Below, piece by piece: positions 1 through 10,315 of a stretch of DNA of 61,336 nt. Every line of letters starts with the position of its first letter. Position 1 is the first letter of the stretch. The notes below the pieces were generated by a model. The model saw only the letters and a program-made list of their open reading frames with translations. It was not told the DNA's origin and did not search any database. The DNA is taken from assembly GCA_049724395.1 (NCBI GenBank), contig JAUGWO010000249.1, positions 1-61,336 on the forward strand, in the 5' to 3' direction. This stretch comes from Spongospora subterranea f. sp. subterranea. Its lineage: Eukaryota; Endomyxa: Phytomyxea; Phytomyxea; Plasmodiophorida. Position numbers and translations under genes: made by a program.

Positions 1-209
1 AGTAAATGATGACGGATATGTTCACTTCAAACAAAAGATTTTCAATCAGTGAGTTTACAAAAAGGATCCTCGATCCGAGACAAAGGTGGAAGAGGTTTCA
101 GGGCAATTAGAAGAACCGAAGTTTGGTCGTGAATCTCGTCTCTTTGGTGGGTGTGAGGCAAAAGTTTCCGACGCTTGGATCATACTAAGGTTCTTTCGCA
201 GTCTCGGGC

Positions 210-728
210 TTAACTGAAAATATCCTCGAGTCGAATAACCTTTCGACCAGATGCGTAGACCATTGCACTGAAGAGGGCGGTGCGCCAACGCAGGGAATGT
301 CGAGATAAGCGGCAACATGTCGGTTCCGAGATGGAAAAATTTGGTGATACCTCCTTAGTAAAGCGGTAGTACTGCTCGAACCTGGAAACATATTCTGCGA
401 TAGATTCAGTGGGGAAAGGTACAGAGCGCTCAAACTTATGGCGAATGGTATCCTCGAGAGCGCGGATCGCCGAGGCATACCGCTCCGCTGAGATCCCGAA
501 GAGTTCTTCGCTTGTCGAAGCATCCATTAGCACGGCTCGTTCCTGGGTTTGCCCAATTGGACAACAGTAAAGATGTTGCAGTCTGGCATCATCTGCAAGT
601 AATCGGGTTAGCTTGGTGAAGCGCGCCCTGAATGAAAAAAAATTGAAGGATCGGACAATCCAACGATCGTCATCCGATAGGCTTCTGATATCCGCTGTGG
701 ACAGGTAGCGAAAGGCATCATCAGTCAA
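210..728 (-). mobile_element. gag-like retroelement remnant
   Basis: A 172-codon open stretch resembles the middle of an LTR-retrotransposon gag: a helical, charged region with 'FERSVPFPTESIAEYVSRFE', comparable in pattern to 'RAVPASHEVLSDYLERFRK' in the gag at 58.4-60.1 kb. No protease, polymerase or terminal repeat is visible here. It is a fragment cut by the window edge and is treated as a fossil. The resemblance is pattern-level only, so a non-transposon origin is possible. Confidence 0.35.
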
Positions 729-1053
729 AAAAAAAATCTCACTGAACTTCGGTAATTCAGACGAGGAAATGGGATAAGTTTTCGTGGGAAGAGCTTGAGC
801 AGAGACAGCGGGCTCGTCAGTCTTTTGACTCCTTACAATGTTGCCGTAGCAGCTGGCTCATCACTTGATTGGTTTGCTGTTGTTGCAAAAAACTTATAAG
901 AGATTTTGGTTTGGCGTCAGAAATTTGGTTCGTCGGTATAAAAGAAGGTGTCATGGGATTGCTGCAGGTTTTCCCAGACCTTGATTGCATAAACTTTGTA
1001 CGCCCCAATGAGGAAGCGTAGTTATCACTGTTGCGCCGTAGTTCGTACAGCGT

Positions 1054-1902
1054 GATGATGGAGAGACATGACCAATACGGTATCGTGTAGATAATGATGG
1101 AGTGACATGATCAATACGGTATCGTGTAGATAATGATGGAGTGACATGATCAATACGGTATCGTGTAGATAATGATGGAGTGACATGATCAATACGATAT
1201 CATGTAGATGTTGATGGAGTGACATGATCAATACGGTATCGTGTAGATGTTGATGGAGTGACATGATCAATACGGTATCGTGTAGATAATGATGGAGTGA
1301 CATGATCAATACGATATCGTGTAGATAATGATGGAGTGACATGATCAATACGGTATCGTGTAGATGATGATCGTGTAGATAATGGAGTGACATGATCAAT
1401 ACGGTATCGTGTAGATGCTGATGGAGTGACATGATCAATACGGTATCGTGTAGATAATGATGGAGTGACATGATCAATACGATATCGTGTAGATAATGAT
1501 GGAGTGACATGATCAATACGGTATCGTGTAGATGCTGATCGTGTAGATAATGATGGAGTGACATGATCAATACGGTATCGTGTAGATAATGATGGAGTGA
1601 CATGATCAATACGGTATCGTGTAGATAATGATGGAGTGACATGATCAATACGGGTATCGTGTAGATAATGATGGAGTGACATGATCAATACGGTATTGTG
1701 TAGATGCTGATGGAGTGACATGATCAATACGGTATCGTGTAGATGCTGATGGAGTGACATGATCAATACGGTATCGTGTAGATGCTGATGGAGTGACATG
1801 ATCAATACGGTATCGTGTAGATGCTGATGGAGTGACATGATCAATACGGTATCGTGTAGATGCTGATGGAGTGACATCTTCAATACGGTATCGTGTACAT
1901 GG
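1054..1902. repeat. 39-bp tandem repeat array
   Basis: About 22 head-to-tail copies of a 39-bp unit containing 'gatggagtgacatgatcaat' followed by 'acggtatcgtgtagataat'. Variants alternate at a few positions (gataat / gatgct / gatgtt) and two units carry a short extra piece near 1360 and 1530. Because 39 is a multiple of three the array is open in several frames, for example as a 13-residue repeat on the minus strand. It ends about 90 bp beyond the stop codon of the minus-strand coiled-coil gene. I see no start codon or splice context that makes it coding. Confidence 0.9.
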
Positions 1903-1991
1903 TGGTGTCGTAACATTCCTCGTTACTCAATCCCTATTGTCTATATTCATGTTTGTGTTCAGGTGTCTGGATGTTTTAAATTGTTTATTCC

Positions 1992-3289
1992 TTATTGAGT
2001 GTCTCTTGAGCGTCCCTCGGGTTCGCATTGCTCATCAGATGGTTCGATCAGCTGCCAGTTCTCCATGTCCTCGCTCTGAGTCAGTGGGTTGAATGGTTCA
2101 GATTGGATATTGATTAGGAAGTCGTCATCGCCCCTTGAGCAGTCGAAGCGGAAGCCTTGACGGTGATCAGCAGTTGTTTCAAGTTCTTGTTCGTTTTCGT
2201 TCGGGTTCCTCATCTCGGTGGGATCAAACTTTCCATCGAGCATCAGCAAATAGAGTTCTATTTCGCTGCGGAACGCCTCAACCTGTAATCGTTTTAGTTC
2301 ATGGCGCTGGTCACCCACATCTTTCTGTAATTTGTGTTGCTGTTCGCGCAAATCACCAATACTCTGATTCAAGATGGTTCTCGATTGCCTTATTTGTTTT
2401 TCTTCCTCCTTCATATCAAGAAGACAATCTCTGACACTTTGACTGGCGTCTCGTTCAGCTTCTATTCTAGCCGCATCTTTACGAAGCTCGTCTGAGTGTC
2501 GCGACAATTCATTGGCCCTGTTCTGTATTTCGATTTGCTTTTTCTCCAACGATGCCTTTTGACGTTGCATGGAGCGGTTAATCGCGTGCATGGAATCTTT
2601 CAGGATCCGGTTCTCCTGTGTGATGTTGATTAGCTGCTGTGGGCTCCCTAAACAATCACTCAATTGGCATATGATCACGGTGACCAGATCGCTGAATCAT
2701 TCTCACCTTCACCAAATTCCATAGTTCTGATCCGATATTCATTGATAATATTCTGCTTGAACCATCGCTTGAAGTCGTGCCCATTGAACAGATTCCATCT
2801 GGTGGCGACGATTAAATCCTCTCTTAGTTTCCTATCGCATCCGGTTCGCTCATCGCACGCTTGTAGAGCGGTGGCGTCGATGCTGTTCAATCTCAAACCA
2901 TAGTTTACAATCCAGATCGCCAGCAAGTTGTTAAAATTGACATCGACACCCTTCTGGCAGGTATGGGATTGCAATTCCATTGGGGTATGGCAATGCGGGT
3001 ACAGGGCCATAATCAACATGAAGTTGGCGTTCTCCAGTTTCGCTCCCATCTCTTTGGAAAAAACGTCCGGGACTTTGTTGATGGGCGGTCTGAGACGATC
3101 GTTGATACTCGCGACCAGGCCATCCTCAAGGCAGTCGATGACACGGTTCGCAATTTGCCACAAACGATGCGGCCAAACAAACAGCAAGACGTCGTCCAAT
3201 GAGTCTGACCCGAATTCGTTGCGGCCCCATAGCGGTTTGGTGCAATCGAGGAGGATATCAAGAACGTTATCTACAGGATGAGCGTCCAT
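1992..3289 (-). CDS. Coiled-coil protein, unknown family (minus copy)
   Basis: Two-exon gene: exon 1 2707-3289, intron 2648-2706 (59 bp, GTGAGA...TTGTTTAG, phase 1), exon 2 1992-2647, giving 412 aa in frame. The start ATG at 3289 was chosen because the paralogue at 3698 begins at the same place (M-D/G-AHPVDNVLDIL); an upstream ATG at 3307 is not conserved. Residues 1 to about 195 form a mixed globular-looking part with several Trp/Cys positions and 'LLDCTKPLWGRNE'. From about 200 to 310 there is a long heptad-rich coiled coil (Lys/Glu/Gln/Arg). The tail is acidic and ends near 'DMENWQLIEPSDEQCE'. No signal peptide, membrane segment or recognised domain. It is transcribed away from its inverted twin, so the two may share a divergent promoter. 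Function unknown. Confidence 0.7.
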
Positions 3290-3395
3290 TAGAGAATGAA
3301 CCGGCACTCCTGGCTTGAGCGGTGCAATCGTCGGTCACTAATCGGTAAATACCATATATTCTACTCTGCAAAGGCTTTCGGAAGTTATTCTATTT

Positions 3396-3590
3396 CCCAC
3401 TTGTTGCCGATGGATTCGTCTTGGGCCGACAAGGTCAGAGGTCGTCTCGGTCATTCTCCGCCCTTGTCCCATGATTCGTTGACGATAAATGTTAGTGGTT
3501 TTAGTGGTTAAATTGGATTGAAGTCCTGTCGGTCAAAACATGTCTCCGACTTTTCGGGCAAAAACGAATTCATCGGCACCTACGTAGTGG
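3396..3590. promoter_or_regulatory. Putative divergent promoter region
   Basis: A spacer of about 195 bp at the centre of the inverted duplication, flanked by the 5' ends of two divergently transcribed paralogues. The mirrored flanks must carry any duplicated promoter elements; the unique centre could separate them. I identify no specific motif, so the call rests on position. Confidence 0.35.
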
Positions 3591-3697
3591 ATGAAATGAT
3601 TAACTTCCGAAATCCGTTGCAGAGAAAATATATGGTATTTACCGATTAGTGACCGACGATTGCACCGCTCAAGACAGGAGTTCCGGTTCATTTTCTA

Positions 3698-4965
3698 ATG
3701 GGCGCTCATCCTGTAGATAACGTTCTTGATATCCTCCTCGATTGCACCAAACCGCTATGGGGCCGCAATGAACCCGGGTCAGACTCATTCGACGACATCT
3801 TGCTGTTTGTTTGGCCGCATCGTTTGTTGCAAATTGCGAACAGTGTCATCGACTGCCTTGAAGATGGCCTGGTCGCGAGTATCAACGATCGTCCCAAACC
3901 GCACCTCAACAAGGTCCGGGACGTGTTTTCCAAAGAAATGGGGGCGAAACTGGAGAACGCCAACTTCAGGTTGATTATGGCCCTGTACCCACATTGCCAT
4001 ACGCCAAAGGCGCTGCAATCCCATACCTGCCAGGAGGGTGTCGATGCCAATTATAACAACCTGCTGGCGATCTGGATCCTGAACTATGGTTTGAGATTGA
4101 ACAGCATCGACGCCACCGCTCTACAAGCGTGCGATGAGCGAACCGGATACGATAGGAAACTACGAGAGGATCTGGACGTTGCCATTAGATGCAATCTGAT
4201 CAATGGGGCCGACTTCAAGCAATGGTTCAAGCTGAATATCATCAATGAATATCGGATCAGGATTATGGAACAATTGAGATGGAATGTTGGTGAAGGTGAG
4301 AATGTTCCAGCGATTTGGTCACCATAATTATGTGCCGATTGAGTGATTGTTTAGGAAGCCCACAGCAGCTGATCACCATGATACAGGAGAACCGGATCCT
4401 GAAAAATTCCATTCACGAGATTAACCGCTCCATGCAACGTCAAAAGGCATCGTTGGAGAAAGAGCAAATCGCAATACAGAACAGGGCCAATGAATTGTCG
4501 CGACACTCAGACGAGCTTCGAAAAGATGCGGCTAGAATACAAGCTGAACGAAACGCCTGTCAGAGTTTCAGAGATTGTCTTCTTAAAATGGAGGAGGAAG
4601 AAAAGCAGATAAGGCAATCGAGAACCATCTTGATTCAAAATATTAGTAATTTGCGGAAACAGCAACACGAATTACAGAGAGATGTGGGCGAACAGCGACA
4701 TAAACTAAAACGATTACAAGTTGAGGTGTCGCGGAAAGAAAATGAACTATATTTGTTGACGCTGGAGAAGACCTATCCGGAGGAAAACGGGAAAGAATTT
4801 GAAAAAACCGTTGCTCACCATCAAGGCTTTCACTTCGACTGCTCAACTGAAAAAGGCGATGACGAATTCGTAAATAAACTCCAGTGTGACCAACTCAACA
4901 CACTGACAGAGACCCAGGACATGGAGAACTGGCAATTTATCGAGCCATCTGAGCTTTGCGAGTGA
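3698..4965 (+). CDS. Coiled-coil protein, unknown family (plus copy)
   Basis: Two exons: 3698-4295 and 4355-4965, with a 59-bp phase-1 intron (GTGAGA...TTGTTTAG) at exactly the same site as in the minus copy; 402 aa. The N-terminal ~200 residues match the minus copy closely ('LLDCTKPLWGRNE', 'LQACDERTG'), followed by the coiled coil ('RQKASLEKEQIAIQNRANEL') and an acidic tail ending near 'DMENWQFIEPSELCE'. It differs from its twin by scattered substitutions and by small in-frame length changes, such as an extra 'QLRWNV' before the intron. Most differences keep the frame, which suggests both copies are or were recently under selection. No known domain recognised. Confidence 0.7.
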
Positions 4966-5251
4966 TGCCCAGTTGGAGACACGCCATATGCAATAAACAA
5001 TTTCAGAGAGACTATATCGGCTACAGAGTAGCTCTGTTTGATATCGCGCAGACCCAGGCTCGCTGAACGCAAACATGAGTAGACAATGGGGATTGAACCC
5101 CAAGCGACATCAACAGATATACAATACCGCATCATAGGTTTATTTGGTTTTCTGTATGATTTGTGCCAAATCTCTCATCTCTAGTATTTAGGTCTCCTGT
5201 GATGAGAATTGACTTTTGCTTTGTCTGTGCGAAGATATCAATCTGCTTCCA

Positions 5252-5589
5252 TTATGCTCTTCTTGTTTGTCTGTCGATATCAGGTGGGATATATGTGTGT
5301 ATCAGTATCATTTCGTCGTAGTATTTAACAATTTGTGTTGTAATAGCAAATTGTCCAAAACATTGCATTGCCGGTGGACATAGTTTCTCCAATTTGACGT
5401 TCTCGCCAAAATATTCCTGATTGTGTGTATCGATCATCACACTCATAGTGTGGAAATTCATTAATATACGTCGGTGTTTCAGCTCTGAAACACAGATTAC
5501 ATCTATTAGGTGTTCATCGCAAAGTATGCCAGTTCGGTTGCCTTCTCTTCGCTTAGTGAGTATGCGTTCCATTGTGGTATAGTATTTTT
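5252..5589 (-). mobile_element. LINE endonuclease fragment
   Basis: The minus-strand reading contains 'IDVICVSELKHRR' and ends with 'ILIHTYIPPDIDRQTRRA', the pattern of the exonuclease-endonuclease-phosphatase domain of non-LTR retrotransposons (E-L-K-H-R-R metal and nucleophile region, then the 'h-T-Y-I-P-P-D' strand). Only part of the domain remains. The mariner element starts immediately upstream at 5592, so the mariner probably inserted into or beside this older LINE copy. Related LINE pieces lie at 13.2 and 54.5 kb. Confidence 0.6.
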
Positions 5590-5591
5590 TA

Positions 5592-6867
5592 CTCCCTCCG
5601 TTCAGTAATGATTGATACAATCACGGATTTTTTTTTGTTCAATATTGATCGATACAGTTCGAAATGCCCATCAGACAAATGTGTATTCTTGGTTCAATAC
5701 CTGTTTGGCAACCTCAAATGCTTCTTGACTGCATATTAAACTGACAGGCAGCTTGGTTTCTGCTCGAAGTTTACTTTTGCCTATATGAGCAAGAGCGTAT
5801 TTGTTAATTCCGCCTGCCATCATGCAACATTCCATCGCTTTCTGCAACGAAAGAAATACATCGTCCAGTTTATAGCTCGGCATATCGTTGAAGGCTTTAA
5901 CAACAGCCGCTATCAGTTCATCGATGTCTTTTGGAGATTGTTCGTGTTGTAGCGACTGAATAGCGTTGAAAAAACCCAGATCCAGGACATTAAAATCCGG
6001 GTTGTTAAGAGGTTGGCATGTTAGTTTAATGCTCCACCCATCATCGGATGTGCCAGCCTTCACTATTTGACTATCGTCAACTTTAGCATGAGGACGTGCA
6101 TTATCCTGCTGGATAACAATGTCCATGTTTTTTGTGACCAGAAGGCCACTTGGCTTTGATTGCCAAAATCACATTCTCAGTAAGCATTTGGATGTACTCA
6201 ACCCGAGTTACCTCGTACGGTTTCGACACCATTGTGCCTCTCACACGGTTTTTAGAACTACGTACTGCAGGTCCTTGACGAACAAACGGCCAGATGCCTA
6301 TTTTGCCATGAAACATCGATCTCGTATGAGGGTCGTATCTGGGCCTGGCAACTGCGGCCAAGAATATGACTTTCAGGATGAATCGTTTGCTCTTGACTGT
6401 CCGATGTGGCATGTCTTCTTCAGGCAGGAGGTAATAATTGTTCTTTGCCTTAGTCAGGTAAAACCACTTTTCATCGACATGGACGTAATTGTACATAGGC
6501 TTGAAAGTGGTGATTCCATCTTCAGGCATTGACAATGCGAATTCTAACCTTTGTTTTCAAATTGCTTCTTTCAGTGTAGGTTTAAGAGAACTGGTGGACT
6601 CTTTTCAATTTCCCTCATTCTTTACTGCAAACAACGTCCCAATCGAAATGTTAGCCGCTTTAGATAAACTCCTAAATGTCGCTCTCTGTCTCAACGGAAC
6701 CGCAGCAATTTTCTCCATTAGTTCCTGCCTATCGAACGCCTACCATAGTGCGCAGCCTGCAGAAGGTTTTTAGCTTTCGAAAGCTATTGTAAAAATCTAT
6801 GCTATACTGTATACGCACGCGATAAATTGTCATAACTCCGTGAATGTATTTTACTGAATGGAGGGAG
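5592..6867 (-). mobile_element. Full-length mariner-family DNA transposon, plant-type ends
   Basis: A 1276-bp element bounded by inverted ends 'CTCCCTCCGTTCAGTAA' (left) and 'TTACTGAATGGAGGGAG' (right) and flanked by TA on both sides (5590-5591 and 6868-6869), the Tc1/mariner target duplication. The CTCCCTCCGT terminus is that of plant Stowaway/mariner-like elements. The transposase is on the minus strand. The right end differs from the left by one base in the first 17. The element looks old but complete in extent. Confidence 0.9.
5671..6773 (-). pseudogene. Mariner transposase, DD39D-type, inactivated
   Basis: Reading from the minus strand there is a helix-turn-helix-like N-terminus ('LRQRATFRSLSKAANIS'), then the catalytic core: first Asp in 'YVHVDEKWFY', second in 'IVIQQDNARPH', third in 'NPDFNVLDLGFFNAIQSLQ'. 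The 'NVLDLGFF-AIQSLQ' motif typifies plant and protist mariner-like transposases with DD39D spacing. The N-terminal part carries two in-frame stop codons and the frame shifts just before 'IVIQQDNARPH', so this copy cannot make a functional enzyme. All three acidic residues survive, so decay is moderate. Confidence 0.85.
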
Positions 6868-6869
6868 TA

Positions 6870-8039
6870 CAGTACTTGTTTTGCTTTAACGTCGAGCCGC
6901 GTGAAACATTGTGTTATTTTCAGTTTGCTTTTTTGTTTGATTGAGGCATTGTTGTTATAGCATTTTTGGTGATCCGTATCTATTCAAGTTTTTGTTGCAT
7001 TTTCGTCTTTGTGGGGTTTTTCGTTATCTTTTTTTCCAATGTTTCCGGAAATTGGTGGCATGGCTTTTTGGAACGCTGGATTGATTCATTCTCTCTAATT
7101 TTCTGATGTTGTGGACGTCTGTTGGGTGGTGTCGCTTGTGTCAATGCTAAGCTTTTTCAGTTTTCGCAGTAATTCACTGGTCCTGTTTTTCGGTGTCAGC
7201 ATTGTGTGTTGATCAGACAATTGCTCGGCTGAGTTGAGGACGTCGTTGGTGTAAATAATGATTCGTTGTCAGTTATCTTAATGAGACCTGTTTCGGTTCA
7301 TCTATTGTCCGATATTGTTGTTTCCCAATGTAAACTTTAACGTATTTCTCATATTGATCATGTATCATTGTAATGGTGTTATTCCTTATAGTGTCTTCAT
7401 TAATTGGAAATAGAGTCCCAAACGCCATTTCCATAATGATGTATCATTCCATGGCGTTAGTTGTTTTCCTATTTCATTGCGTCCATACATTTTCGTGGTA
7501 TCTGATTCTGTCCAATTGGTAAAACGATTGGTCATATTCTGTCAATCTGTTGACCAATGTGTTATCTGACCATTGTATTATGTTGATCCCATATATAAAC
7601 GCTGCTATTGTAAATCTCGAGGGAATCGGCGCTGCGGTGACGAACGTCAAGATATTGCATCAAGAGTATAATTTTCCTTTGTTGGGTTATAATCCAACAG
7701 TGCCGACACGCTGTCGTTCTTCCTGCCGTAGCGATAGTGTGTCTGATAACTTCAGGACCTATTGTACATTGTGTGAGTTGGTAGTGCTCCGATGCCATTG
7801 GTGTATGCCAGGAATTCATGGTCTGGTCATACACAGGTTGGCGGGTTCCTATGGGTTGAGTCAATCCTGGTAAACTTGCACAGTTGGTCCTATATTTTGT
7901 CAAATGGAGGGAAAAGTCCGAGCGGTTAGCAATTGACGGTACATGTGGTGTAATCAAAATTGTTCAAATGATATTCTGTCGGTTTGTTATCGAAATTCCA
8001 GTTTGTCGTTTTCTGAAATCCGAAAATTGTCCAGTGCAG
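6870..8039. other. Stretch without a confident gene
   Basis: T-rich on the plus strand with no exon I can defend. It may hold the promoter and first exons of the serial-exon gene that begins to be readable at 8040, because that gene's start codon has not been found. A plus-strand open stretch at 7550-7873 is possible but has no supporting splice context. Confidence 0.4.
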
Positions 8040-10084
8040 CCACAGTTTTTTACACAATCCCGTCGAAGCACTTCCCATCGTGCGATTGTCAATTTTGTAC
8101 GGGATCGTTCATTGACCTGAAATGATCGTATTCAAAATTCAATCGCTGATCCATAGCAGCGCCTGTTCGATAATGTCCAAAGGCCATGAAAAGACAATCG
8201 ATCGTTATGCCAATGCTGGAATTAGCATCAAGGGCTGTTTTCAGACTTGTACGGGATGGAAGTCCAGCTCCCTCAGGATTATAATCATCATCTTTTTCCT
8301 GTTAATAGAGACCTTCCTCAGCATGTTGCACATCTTGGACAGAAATTGGTTGAGTCTGGTGCAGATGCACCAAGCACTTCAAGAACCTCTTTTCAGTCTT
8401 GTACGATATTGCTCATGGCACTGTGCTGTTCATAGTTATTTTGAAATCTGGTTGTACATAGTGACCATTCCTAAAGACTCAATGTTTTGCGTCTTGCAAA
8501 GAAGTTTCTCGATTCAACCGTGCGGATGGGGAAGCAGTTGAAGGACTGTATTCACTGATGTACGTCAGACAGGTCTTGAAGCACGAGACTCTTCATCAGA
8601 CTGATCCGGAATGCAGCTCATGCAAAGCTCATATCAGGAATTCAGGTCGATGAGCTCCACTTATCAGATGGCCTAACATCTCTTCGCTTTCTGAAAGGGT
8701 CTCACAGCGTTTGTCCTTCCACTTAACAATCAAAAGCTCGTCGGAATTGTTTTATGAATTTGTTTTCAATAAAGAAACCGTCGAATGAGCTGATTTCCCT
8801 GAATGTATAAGCGAATGTCGCTCTGTTTCAGATCTTCTGTCTCAATCAGTCATTACTCTCCTTCGTGCATAGGTCCCCTCTCATCCGCCCCTTGTTCGAA
8901 AATTTGCTGAAATCTGGTTCTCGATGTTGAAGCTCTGAAAACCAGTTTTCCCACTTGTAATGGATGATTCTTTCCCTCATGATCATCAGCATGTTTTGTA
9001 ATTCCTCTGATAGCATTCTTCCTCATCAATTTTGCGCTTATTTTGAGCAAGTTGTTCGAATCTGGTGCAGATGCGGAACCATTTGCAGAGCTGCTATCGC
9101 TTTTGTATCAAATCGTTACCCTCTCTGTTAATCTGGTGCAGATGCGGAACCACTATCATCAACTCATTTCGTTTTCAAAAGTGAACATTCTTCCTTTAAT
9201 ATGCGCCTTGTGAATCTGGTTCTAACTCATCGTCAAGACGTTGGAGCCCTCCGAAATCTTTTGATTTCTTGTTCGTGATCGTTTGCCTCGTCTTGATTGA
9301 ACTCTTTATCTGATTGCTGATCCATAGCAACGACTCTCCCAACGCAGCCCGAGTTGTCATCAGGTTGATCAATGCTGGATTCGATCTGGAATCTCCTGAA
9401 GTGTTGTTTTACTTTTTGTAAAACCTTCCAGCCCCGTTATGATCATTATATGTTCTCATTTCTTTTCCATAGCAACTTTCCTCCAAATTTTGCACATGAT
9501 GTATGGAATATGGTCAAATGTGATTCAGACTCGACAAATCTTGAAGAATTGTTTTTTCAAATTTTGTACGAAATCGTTACCCGCCTTCTGATCAGTATCT
9601 GAAATTCTATCCACAGGAACCTCCCTGCCCGTGTTTTCCTCTTTTGAAAAAGTTGCTCAAATCTCAGAATGATTTCAGATACCTTCAAATTTTGTATTGA
9701 ATTGTGTTCGCGATTGTTCAGCACATCTTTGTCTAATGATTCTGTACTATCTGGTCTCAGAAACCTTCCGCCTGGTGAATTTCGCAAATCTGCTGAATTG
9801 GTGGGAGCCCTTGAGAACCTTTATCCGATATTGTACGGAATAGCCAATCCCCTTCGTGATAATAATCAATATCTGATTTCCTGTCCATAGCCGTTTTTCT
9901 TTCTTCCAAAACTTCATCCCAACTGATCCGGTTGACAAAGCCCTGCACGACTTTTGTCAAATTTTGTTCGTGAATGTTAATTGCCATCTTGATGATCATC
10001 TGTGTTTGATATCATGTTGATAGTAAGGTCCCATACGATTCAGAATTGTTGTACGAAGCCATAAAGCATACCGGCATTGAGTAA
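8040..10084 (+). CDS. Multi-exon gene made of serially duplicated small phase-2 exons (5' end unresolved)
   Basis: Exon-intron units repeat every ~120-155 bp. Clear exons: 8040-8096, 8157-8248, 8309-8400, 9328-9417, 9473-9565, 9617-9693, 9761-9832, 9891-9965 and terminal 10024-10084 (stop TAA). Introns are 51-67 bp, begin GTACG/GTAAA/GTTCG and usually end CCATAG or CCACAG. Exons at 8040, 9328, 9473, 9761 and 9891 are multiples of three, enter with one base and leave on 'TT', so they are phase 2-2 and interchangeable. Each encodes 19-31 residues of one loose module, roughly N-[LF]-P-P...A...L[VI]...G-x-D...LE-x-L[FL]; examples are 'AARVVIRLINAGFDLESPEV' and 'AHLGQKLVESGADA'. The last exon ends 'YEAIKHTGIE'. 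Units between 8.4 and 9.3 kb and the one at 9617 are degraded (stops or shifted frames). The module faintly recalls ankyrin-type helices, but I do not assign a family. Confidence 0.5.
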
Positions 10085-10315
10085 TCTGATTTAAGGTTCT
10101 CGTTTTCTTCATTGGTTCATGTCTGTTCATCAACAGCGGTCATTGTCACGGTATTCGCCTCCAGTTCGGGTTGCAACGACAGGTCTCGTTCCGATCATTT
10201 GAAGGGAGTTCGCAATTCGAATACGTACAGGGTTTGATCTGTATTGGGAGATCAAAACCAAATTGAAGTCAGTGTTGTTCTAGTTATCACATGCATTGTT
10301 CGGTTTTAGCGTTTG

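Larger units (their letters stand above)
1992..4965. repeat. Large inverted duplication containing two head-to-head genes
   Basis: The segments 1992-3395 and about 3590-4965 are reverse-complement copies at high identity, including the coding exons, the 59-bp intron and about 100 bp of 5' flank ('accgattagtgaccgacgat' and its complement lie about 40 bp outside the start codons on both sides). The central spacer, about 3396-3590, is unique. Identity appears to drop past the stop codons. The coding frames of both copies are intact, which argues against neutral decay of either. Confidence 0.85.

Noticed and set aside
1025-1916. Two overlapping minus-strand frames of over 200 codons as a repeat protein
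   Set aside because: They are products of a 39-bp tandem repeat that is a multiple of three; no start, splice or flanking coding context supports them.
5252-6535. Plus-strand open frames overlapping the mariner transposase
   Set aside because: They are antisense shadows of the conserved transposase frame.
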